A DNA stretch of 5,927 nucleotides from an uncultured Eubacteriales bacterium (GTDB lineage: Bacteria; Bacillota; Clostridia; Lachnospirales; Lachnospiraceae), in NCBI GenBank assembly GCA_900544525.1, contig UQVN01000212.1:1-5927 (forward strand), in the 5' to 3' direction. The notes under the pieces are model-generated. The model was not told the origin of the DNA, did not search any database, and worked only from the letters and a program-made list of their open reading frames with translations. The position numbers and the translations under genes are program-made. Below, one piece after another: positions 1-4,908 of this stretch. Positions within the stretch are counted from its first letter, which is position 1; each line of letters opens with the position of its first letter.

Positions 1-237
1 AAAACGATATTATTATTATAATATCCGAGATGGGCTAGAGTCTATATAGCAAATATTTTACTTTTACTACTCTTATTGACCGTTTCACAAGTTGTACATG
101 CGATATGCATATGAGGTTATAAAGTGACCAACTTATAAAATTTGAGCTTTTAACTCAATCAATAAGGCAACGAAAGTCGCCAACAAAATATTTGCATGGA
201 GAACTCTGCTCTTATCCTATCTTCGTTTTCCATACAT
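1..237 (-). ncRNA. Candidate structured leader or small RNA (no known family recognised)
   Basis: No credible protein gene is present on either strand here. From the upstream promoter, the transcript would form five consecutive small stem-loops, by hand pairing: 235-229 with 200-194 (7 bp with one G-U); 181-176 with 171-166 (GGCGAC/GUUGCC, loop UUUC); 158-154 with 146-142; 136-131 with 125-119 (one bulge); and 112-107 with 101-96. Near the edge, 25-18 pairs with 13-6, followed by C and then TTTT at 4-1, which could be the start of a terminator. It may be an independent RNA or the 5' leader of a gene outside the window. I looked for T-box, purine, TPP, SAM and cyclic-di-GMP riboswitch signatures and saw none. 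AT-rich DNA gives chance stems easily, so confidence is low. Confidence 0.3.
15..44 (-). promoter_or_regulatory. Possible second promoter at the window edge
   Basis: On the minus strand, TAGACT (44-39) is followed after 18 nt by TATAAT (20-15). The -10 box is perfect and the -35 matches four of six bases. It would drive a gene beyond the window. The same bases form the AT-rich hairpin 6-25, so the two readings compete. Confidence 0.3.
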
Positions 238-241
238 TGGT

Positions 242-270
242 ATTATAATACAATACGAATAAATATGCAA
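242..270 (-). promoter_or_regulatory. Near-consensus sigma-A-type promoter
   Basis: On the minus strand, TTGCAT (270-265) is followed after exactly 17 nt by a perfect TATAAT (247-242). Transcription would start around 237-233 and run toward position 1. It lies just after the carboxypeptidase terminator, so it starts a new transcription unit whose product or leader is the otherwise gene-free stretch 1-237. Confidence 0.75.
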
Positions 271-280
271 GATTTTTTTA

Positions 281-314
281 TAAAACATGAGATGTACGCT
301 TTGCGAACTTCTCA
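281..314 (-). terminator. Probable terminator after the carboxypeptidase gene
   Basis: On the minus strand a stem pairs 314-303 with 299-288: ten base pairs with two internal mismatches, including CGC/GCG around a 3-nt AAA loop. It is followed by TGTTTTAT (287-280). It lies 9 nt after the stop codon. The T-tract is short and interrupted, so termination may be partial. Confidence 0.6.
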
Positions 315-323
315 AAAAAACGT

Positions 324-1283
324 CTAACTGTTTTCTTTCACCAATAATTTAGTCATACTTGAGTATAAACTAGGTTTATCCAATGCACCTGTAATAACAG
401 AGATAAATTCATGCCCTTCTTTATTCTTTGTTAAAATAACAAGACAAGACCCTGCTGCTTGTGTTGTTCCCGTTTTTCCACCAACCATCGTCACCCCTTT
501 TGGTACTGGATATTCCCCAGCAAGATAAAGATTTGTGGTGCTAAATGTAACAGATACTGGGCTCCCACTGGCATTGGTATATTTCATTGTATATTGTGGA
601 ATGGACACGGTTTCTTGAAACTCTGGATATTGTAAATTCGCCTTAAACATTAAATATAAATCATAAGCCGTTGTATAATGGTCTGGATCATGAAGACCGT
701 GGGCATTGGCAAAATGAGTATTTGTCGCTCCAAGCGCCTTTGCTTCTTTATTCATTAATTTAACAAACTCTTCCTCGCTACCTGAAATATGTAGTGCTAA
801 CATAGACGCACAATCGTTGGCAGAGTAAATTAAAAGACCATGGTAAAGTTCAGAAACGGTTACCGTATCTCCTTTTTTCAAATGAAGAATTTGTGCTCCC
901 GATTCAAATGTTAAATTTTCATTTAATGTTACAACATCATCCATTTTTGCATATTTTGCTGTCAAATAAGCCGTCATTAATTTGGTAAGGCTGGCAGGGT
1001 AAATTTTTGCATGAGCACTCGATGCTACAATTGGCGTATTGGTTGTATTATCAACTAATAAAGCAGAAGTAACATCAGCATTAAAGTCTTTATCTAAATA
1101 AGATAATTTCGGAACAACCGCTAAATTAGCAGCAAATCGATCCGAGTGACTTACCGTGTCTTCCAAAAAATAAAAAGAGCCATCATTTTTCACATACGCA
1201 TTGTTTAATCCATTCCCACATCCCGCTAGAGAAAATGTTAAACTAACCGTCAATAAAAAAGCGGATATTTTTTTTAACATCAT
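324..1283 (-). CDS. Lipoprotein D-alanyl-D-alanine carboxypeptidase (peptidase S11, DacA/DacF-like)
   Basis: Low-molecular-weight PBP that would remove the terminal D-Ala from peptidoglycan stem peptides outside the cell membrane, limiting cross-linking. It has 319 residues. The N-terminus is a lipoprotein signal: Lys4-Lys5, a hydrophobic stretch, and lipobox LAGC with the lipid-accepting Cys22. The catalytic motifs are intact: SLTK at 98-101 (nucleophile Ser98, Lys101), SAN at 154-156, and KTGTT at 270-274. The protein ends soon after the peptidase domain, so the C-terminal beta-sandwich and amphipathic anchor of typical PBP5 proteins are missing, and the lipid probably replaces them. The first of two consecutive ATGs (1283) is chosen because GGAGG (1297-1293) is 9 nt upstream. 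It follows the operon terminator by only 29 bp, so its promoter would have to overlap that hairpin. A weak candidate is TAAACA-17-TATGAA. The gene ends at TAG with its own likely terminator. Confidence 0.93.
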   Translation of the reverse strand: MMLKKISAFLLTVSLTFSLAGCGNGLNNAYVKNDGSFYFLEDTVSHSDRFAANLAVVPKLSYLDKDFNADVTSALLVDNTTNTPIVASSAHAKIYPASLTKLMTAYLTAKYAKMDDVVTLNENLTFESGAQILHLKKGDTVTVSELYHGLLIYSANDCASMLALHISGSEEEFVKLMNKEAKALGATNTHFANAHGLHDPDHYTTAYDLYLMFKANLQYPEFQETVSIPQYTMKYTNASGSPVSVTFSTTNLYLAGEYPVPKGVTMVGGKTGTTQAAGSCLVILTKNKEGHEFISVITGALDKPSLYSSMTKLLVKENS

Positions 1284-1312
1284 TTAAGAGAACCTCCATT
1301 CATAAATTATGG

Positions 1313-1357
1313 AAAAAAAGTTGTTTAACAAGAAATGCCTCTCTTGTTAAACAACTT
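1313..1357 (-). terminator. Intrinsic terminator of the mrdA-min-rodA-mgsA operon
   Basis: Arms 1318-1333 and 1342-1357 are perfectly complementary over 16 bp, with an 8-nt loop. Read on the minus strand, the stem starts 20 nt after the mgsA stop and is followed by seven T residues (1319-1313). On the plus strand no T-tract follows, so it acts in one direction. This should separate the operon from the downstream carboxypeptidase gene. Confidence 0.9.
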
Positions 1358-1377
1358 CTCTTTCCTCACATTGTTGA

Positions 1378-1770
1378 TTATACGTATTGTCTCCAATCAA
1401 GATCTCCACGTTCTAATGCTTTAATTAAAAGCTCTGCTGTTGCAAGATTGGTAGCAACTGGAATATTATAAGTATCACATAAACGCATCACATTGCTAAT
1501 ATCTGGCTCGTGGCTAGATGGTTTATGTGGATCTCTTAAAAAGATTACCATATCAATTTGATTATGTTCAATTTGAGAGCTAAGCTGCTGAGCACCGCCT
1601 AAATGTCCCGCTAAATATTTATGGACATTCAAATTAGTCACTTCCTCAATTAAACGACCTGTTGTTCCTGTTGCGTATAATTCGTGTTTGCTCAAAATTC
1701 CACGATAGGCGATACAAAAATTTTGCATTAATTTCTTTTTTGCGTTATGGGCAATTAATCCTATATTCAT
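1378..1770 (-). CDS. mgsA: Methylglyoxal synthase family protein with altered active site
   Basis: Family members convert dihydroxyacetone phosphate to methylglyoxal and phosphate, a cytosolic overflow route around lower glycolysis. The protein has 130 residues (B. subtilis about 137, E. coli 152) and aligns over its full length. Visible features are IAHN (6-9), Lys12, the phosphate-binding TGTTG (35-39 region), FLRDP (77-81), HEPD (87-90), and IPVATNLATAELLI. Retained catalytic-site residues by E. coli equivalence are His8 (His19), Asp80 (Asp91), His87 (His98) and Asp90 (Asp101). Odd points: the GGDQQ motif is GGAQQ here, so the proposed catalytic base Asp71 is Ala60; Asp20 is Asn9; and the SGP before it reads AGH (54-56). 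The frame is intact, so this is not an obvious pseudogene. The fold assignment is secure, but normal enzyme activity is doubtful. It is the last gene of the operon, 12 bp after rodA, ahead of a strong terminator. Confidence 0.9.
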   Translation of the reverse strand: MNIGLIAHNAKKKLMQNFCIAYRGILSKHELYATGTTGRLIEEVTNLNVHKYLAGHLGGAQQLSSQIEHNQIDMVIFLRDPHKPSSHEPDISNVMRLCDTYNIPVATNLATAELLIKALERGDLDWRQYV

Positions 1771-1777
1771 ATGAATT

Positions 1778-1784
1778 CCCTCCT
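1778..1784 (-). promoter_or_regulatory. mgsA ribosome binding site overlapping the rodA stop
   Basis: AGGAGGG (1784-1778) includes bases of the rodA TAG stop (1785-1783) and lies 7 nt before the mgsA ATG at 1770. Ribosomes finishing rodA would be placed directly on the mgsA start, which suggests translational coupling. Confidence 0.8.
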
Positions 1785-2889
1785 AATACTTTCTTCGTTG
1801 TAACCCAATGTTAATCACTAAGCCAATACCAATCGATGATCCAACTAAGGAACTTAAGCCATAACTAACAAACGGTAATGGAAGTCCTGTATTTGGCAAA
1901 AGCTGTGTTGCTACCCCAATATTCATAAAAGACTGGAAAGCAAATAGCGCAGAAACCCCTGTTGCAATAAGAATTCCTTGCATATCTTTTGCCTTTCTAG
2001 CTATCCCTATACATTGTAACACTATTAATACCAATAATGCAATAACTATCATACATCCAATAAATCCTGTCATCTCTCCAACAATGGAGAAAATAAAGTC
2101 AGTTTGTTGTTCGGATACTAATTTTGCATCTTTTACAGTGGCAAGTGAATCAGAAAAAAGACCCTTTCCTTTTAACTGTCCCGATCCAATTGCCATAACC
2201 GAGTTTGTCTGCTGATAAGCACCAGCATCATGATGTTCTGCTGGATCGATAAAGGAAAGAATACGGTTTACCATATAATCTGGAATAATAGGGTTTTCTC
2301 TTGTAGCATCTGCAATAAAAATACCACCGATTGCGAGAGCTACACTTAAAATTATAATAATCCGCTTCCAACTGAGTCCAGCAACAAAATAAATAGCTGC
2401 TAAGATCATACAAATATCAAGACTTGTCGATAGATCCGTCTCGATTAGAATCAAACTAACTGGAAATAAACAAAGAATAGCAAATTTTCCAATTGTTTTC
2501 CATTCATTCAAACTGTCTTTGTGTTTATCAAGAAAATAAGCAGCAAATAAAATCATAATGATTTTACTAAACTCCGATGGCTGTAAGGTACCAAACCCTT
2601 TGATCGAAAACCAACGAGTAGCACCATTTACATTAAGACCAAACAATTTTACGCCAATTAACATGACTACATTGATTGCATAAATGACCCATATATATTT
2701 TAAAATCAGGTTATAATCAATCAATGATATTATTGTGATGATGAAAAATGCCATCACCATTCCCAATAATTGTTTGCTAATATACTCAGGTTTCGCTGCA
2801 TAGATATAAACAGTTCCTAAACCACAAAGAATCATTACTGTTAAAAATAATTTAAAACTATAGTTTCTCCAGTGGTATTTTTTTAACAT
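1783..2889 (-). CDS. rodA: SEDS-family peptidoglycan glycosyltransferase, RodA type
   Basis: Polytopic membrane enzyme that polymerises lipid II into glycan strands and works with a class B PBP; here the expected partner is the PBP2 encoded at the start of the window. It has 368 residues, a normal RodA length, with about ten hydrophobic segments. Conserved SEDS motifs are GATRW (89-93), QPSEF (103-107), TDFIF with the essential-type aspartate Asp264 (263-267), and TGLPLPFVSYG (334-344). One deviation is ETDLSTSL (150-157), where many family members read QPDLGT, so the proline is lost although the aspartate remains. The ATG at 2889 has AGGTGA six nt upstream. The TAG stop overlaps the mgsA ribosome binding site. 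FtsW or SpoVE cannot be fully excluded from sequence alone, but the link to mrdA favours RodA. Confidence 0.9.
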   Translation of the reverse strand: MLKKYHWRNYSFKLFLTVMILCGLGTVYIYAAKPEYISKQLLGMVMAFFIITIISLIDYNLILKYIWVIYAINVVMLIGVKLFGLNVNGATRWFSIKGFGTLQPSEFSKIIMILFAAYFLDKHKDSLNEWKTIGKFAILCLFPVSLILIETDLSTSLDICMILAAIYFVAGLSWKRIIIILSVALAIGGIFIADATRENPIIPDYMVNRILSFIDPAEHHDAGAYQQTNSVMAIGSGQLKGKGLFSDSLATVKDAKLVSEQQTDFIFSIVGEMTGFIGCMIVIALLVLIVLQCIGIARKAKDMQGILIATGVSALFAFQSFMNIGVATQLLPNTGLPLPFVSYGLSSLVGSSIGIGLVINIGLQRRKY

Positions 2890-2910
2890 CTTTAATCACC
2901 TTTATGCACA

Positions 2911-3195
2911 TTATTCATTGTTTCCTTTATTTTTCATATCTTTAATTGGGATGTTCGCATAAAGAGCTGGGACAGCACCATTCCCTTCATCAGATTCCGT
3001 CTGAGTAATCTGAATATCTAAGGCCTCTGCATCAATTTCCATATATTTTGAAATCACTTTAATAATATCATTTTTTATCATTTCCATAATCTCTGGTGAG
3101 CAATTTGCCCGATCCGAAACAAGTAAAAGTTTCAATCGGTCTTTTGCCATGTCTCCAGAAGCTTTTTTCTTAAAAAAAACGTCCATTAAGCCCAA
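2911..3195 (-). CDS. minE: Cell division topological specificity factor MinE
   Basis: Activates the MinD ATPase and frees MinC/MinD from the membrane, which gives the Min system its spatial pattern. The protein has 94 residues with a TTG start at 3195, giving MGLMDVFFKKK, a short hydrophobic-then-basic membrane-targeting N-terminus usual for MinE. If the ATG at 3186 were used, the protein would begin MDVFFKKK and lose three residues. Residues about 14-36 (GDMAKDRLKLLLVSDRANCS) are the MinD-binding, anti-MinCD segment. Residues about 37-94 form the dimerising topological-specificity domain (MIKNDIIKVISKYMEID, then ALDIQIT). It lies 15 bp after minD and 21 bp before rodA in the same operon. MinE in a Firmicute points to Clostridia, since bacilli generally use DivIVA/MinJ instead. 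The choice between TTG and ATG is the main doubt. Confidence 0.92.
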   Translation of the reverse strand: MGLMDVFFKKKASGDMAKDRLKLLLVSDRANCSPEIMEMIKNDIIKVISKYMEIDAEALDIQITQTESDEGNGAVPALYANIPIKDMKNKGNNE

Positions 3196-3200
3196 ATCTT

Positions 3201-3210
3201 CTCCCCCCTT
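3201..3210 (-). promoter_or_regulatory. minE ribosome binding site favouring a TTG start
   Basis: Directly after the minD stop the mRNA reads AAGGGGGGAG (3210-3201), then AAGAT, then TTG at 3195. Spacing to the TTG is 5-9 nt depending on which part pairs, which is normal. The next ATG (3186) would be 14-18 nt away, which is too far. This supports the TTG start. Confidence 0.65.
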
Positions 3211-3996
3211 TTATCGTTTGAATATATTCGCAAGTTTTTTTAACAATCCTTCATTATCAAGATTTAAATATGGCACTTCTTCTCCTAAAATACGATGACA
3301 AATATTCATATAGGCTTGTCCTGCCTGTGAGTCATTTCCAACTAAAGGTTCTCCTTGGTTTGTAGAAATAACAATATGTTCATCGTCTGGAACTGCTCCA
3401 ATTAAATCGATAGCGAGAATATCAACAACATCTTCTTTTGACATCATTTCTCCACGTTTTACCATATCCATACGAATACGATTGACAATGAGCTCAATTT
3501 GTTTTAAGCCATGGGCTTCTAAAAGACCAATAATGCGATCTGCGTCACGAATAGCAGAAACTTCTGGTGTCGTAACAATTAAAGCACGATCCGCGCCTGC
3601 AATAGCATTTTTAAATCCTTGTTCAATACCAGCAGGGCAGTCAAGAATAATATAATCAAATTCTTCTCTCAATTCATCTACTAATTTTTTCATCTGTTCT
3701 GGTGTTACAGATGTTTTATCTCTTGTTTGTGCAGATGGTAGGAGGAATAGATTTTCGTAGCGCTTATCTTTAATCATAGCTTGTTTTGCACGACAATTTC
3801 CTTCTATAACATCGACTAAGTTATATACAATCCGGTTTTCTAGTCCCATAACTACATCTAAGTTACGAAGTCCAATATCCGTGTCAATTAATACAACTTT
3901 TTTATTTAATTTTGCAAGACCAGTTCCGACATTTGCTGTTGTTGTTGTTTTGCCGACCCCGCCCTTCCCTGATGTAATTACAATTACTTCACTCAT
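3211..3996 (-). CDS. minD: Septum site-determining ATPase MinD
   Basis: Membrane-binding ATPase of the ParA/MinD family. In its ATP-bound dimer form it sits on the inner face of the membrane, recruits MinC, and is released when MinE triggers hydrolysis. From the ATG at 3996 the protein has 261 residues, close to the normal MinD length. Motifs visible are the deviant Walker A GKGGVGKTT (10-18, with signature Lys11 and catalytic Lys16), the switch I area around DTDIGLRNLD (38-47), and Walker B ILDCPAG (117-123). The C-terminal amphipathic membrane-targeting helix GLLKKLANIFKR is at 250-261. All key residues are intact. It lies 41 bp after minC, and its TAA is directly followed by the minE ribosome binding site, as expected for a co-translated pair. 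Confidence 0.97.
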   Translation of the reverse strand: MSEVIVITSGKGGVGKTTTTANVGTGLAKLNKKVVLIDTDIGLRNLDVVMGLENRIVYNLVDVIEGNCRAKQAMIKDKRYENLFLLPSAQTRDKTSVTPEQMKKLVDELREEFDYIILDCPAGIEQGFKNAIAGADRALIVTTPEVSAIRDADRIIGLLEAHGLKQIELIVNRIRMDMVKRGEMMSKEDVVDILAIDLIGAVPDDEHIVISTNQGEPLVGNDSQAGQAYMNICHRILGEEVPYLNLDNEGLLKKLANIFKR

Positions 3997-4005
3997 ATTC
4001 TTATT

Positions 4006-4010
4006 CCTCC
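4006..4010 (-). promoter_or_regulatory. minD ribosome binding site that fixes the start
   Basis: GGAGG (4010-4006) lies 9 nt upstream of the ATG at 3996. A longer in-frame start at 4014 would add MWRNKN and place this site inside the coding region. The family-typical N-terminus MSEVIVITSGKGGVGKTT also starts at 3996, so that start is preferred. Confidence 0.85.
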
Positions 4011-4027
4011 ACATATGTACTCTGTAT

Positions 4028-4069
4028 GCAAACGGTACTATAGCTTCAAATCGCTTAATACCGTTTTGC
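4028..4069 (-). repeat. Inverted repeat across the minC-minD junction
   Basis: The arms GCAAACGGTA (4028-4037) and TACCGTTTTGC (4059-4069) are complementary except for one bulged base, with a 21-nt loop. In the mRNA this would make a hairpin covering the last codons and stop codon of minC and ending 17 nt before the minD ribosome binding site. No T-tract follows, so it is not an intrinsic terminator. It could be an mRNA processing or stability element, or chance. Confidence 0.4.
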
Positions 4070-4811
4070 TAATTGGTTCAATATAGATATTTTGCTCTTC
4101 TACATAAGCGATTTTTGCTTCTGCCTCTGGCTGTTCTCGCTTAAAGAACCCTTTTTTCGGGCGACTGTTATCTGGCGCCCTTGCAATGACATTCCCAATG
4201 CGAATCTGCATAGGAATCATGTCAAGCGCTGCAACAAATGATTTTTCATTTCCATCAGAACCAGCAAAAGCGGTTCCTTTTAAACAGCCAAGGACAATAA
4301 TATTTCCCTTGGCTGTTACAGATGCACCTGGATTCACATCACCAATAATAATAATACTTGAATCAGAATCAATGGCTTGTCCAGAACGAAGAGTCCCTTT
4401 ATAGAATCTTCCATCATCACAATTTGGAATAAATGTTTCTCTGATTTCAGAACTTGTTTCTTCTAGTTCTTGTTCTTTCATTTTTTCCTGTAATTCCATC
4501 TGTTGCTTTAATGCATCATTTAAAGCGATAGCCGTTTGAAATCGCTCATTGATCTCTTCTGAATTATCGATGACATAAGCAATATCCAAATCACAATTTT
4601 CTTTTATCGTATCTAAAATCGCTTGTATCTCTTCATTGGACAAAATACGCCCCTCAAATGAAATTGCGGTCTGATGACTAGAATCAAAAAATTTCGCAGA
4701 GTCTTTGAACTTTTGACCAATTTGTTCTAACAACTCATTAAATTCAAGGCTTTGATCCAAGGCAAGCGAAATACCATATTTATTTCCCTTTATTAATACT
4801 GGGTTTTTCAT
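4038..4811 (-). CDS. minC: Septum site-determining protein MinC
   Basis: Inhibitor of FtsZ polymerisation, recruited to the membrane by MinD so that Z-rings do not form at the wrong site. The protein has 257 residues, a little longer than the roughly 225-230 of the E. coli and B. subtilis proteins. Residues about 1-95 form the FtsZ-inhibiting N-domain (starts KNPVLIKGNKYGISLAL). Residues about 100-128 are a charged, glutamine- and glutamate-rich linker that may be helical or coiled-coil. Residues about 136-250 form the C-terminal beta-helix, with the RSGQ motif at 142-145 known to be needed for MinD binding, followed by the typical GDVNPGASVTAKGNIIVLG turns. A short basic/acidic insertion around 213-231 accounts for part of the extra length. 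The ATG at 4811 has AGAGGTG five nt upstream. It is the first gene of minCDE and lies just behind its own promoter. Confidence 0.95.
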   Translation of the reverse strand: MKNPVLIKGNKYGISLALDQSLEFNELLEQIGQKFKDSAKFFDSSHQTAISFEGRILSNEEIQAILDTIKENCDLDIAYVIDNSEEINERFQTAIALNDALKQQMELQEKMKEQELEETSSEIRETFIPNCDDGRFYKGTLRSGQAIDSDSSIIIIGDVNPGASVTAKGNIIVLGCLKGTAFAGSDGNEKSFVAALDMIPMQIRIGNVIARAPDNSRPKKGFFKREQPEAEAKIAYVEEQNIYIEPISKTVLSDLKL

Positions 4812-4831
4812 ATCTTCACCTCTACCTATAT

Positions 4832-4861
4832 ACTATATACTAGATTATAAAGTTCTGTCAA
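4832..4861 (-). promoter_or_regulatory. Sigma-A-type promoter for minCDE-rodA-mgsA
   Basis: On the minus strand a perfect -35 box TTGACA (4861-4856) is followed after 18 nt by TATAGT (4837-4832). An alternative -10, TATATA (4839-4834), gives 16-nt spacing. A start near 4825 would leave a very short leader holding just the minC ribosome binding site (AGAGGTG, 4823-4817). A direct repeat of TATATAG covers the -10 area. The promoter would let the min genes be expressed apart from the upstream wall genes. The call rests on sequence only. Confidence 0.7.
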
Positions 4862-4908
4862 TTGGCGATTCTAAGAACAAGTACGGCATAAAACGTCAAA
4901 TAATTTCA

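Noticed and set aside
76..107. Plus-strand promoter-like TTGACC with a downstream GATATG
   Set aside because: The spacing is 20 nt and the -10 is poor. No plus-strand gene is present to receive it.
159..233. Possible 24-codon ORF starting MENEDRIRAEF on the minus strand
   Set aside because: The start codon is at or within a few bases of the predicted transcription start, so there is no room for a ribosome binding site.
244..249. TATAAT on the plus strand within the symmetrical sequence around 242-249
   Set aside because: It has no acceptable -35 box 16-18 nt upstream on the plus strand. The minus-strand reading has both boxes.
2228..2413. 61-codon minus-strand open frame in another frame inside rodA
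   Set aside because: It is an out-of-frame shadow of rodA, with a Ser/Tyr/Cys-rich composition typical of a wrong frame.
3881..4072. 63-codon plus-strand open frame antisense to the start of minD
   Set aside because: It lies opposite the conserved MinD Walker A region, has no homology I recognise, and is a shadow of the real gene.
4186..4404. 72-codon plus-strand open frame antisense to the minC C-terminal domain
   Set aside because: It is fully explained by the well-supported minC on the other strand. The protein shows no recognisable motif.
4894..4899. Second -35-like TTGACG on the minus strand after the PBP2 gene
   Set aside because: No reasonable -10 sequence is found at 16-18 nt. The TTGACA at 4861-4856 is much better placed.
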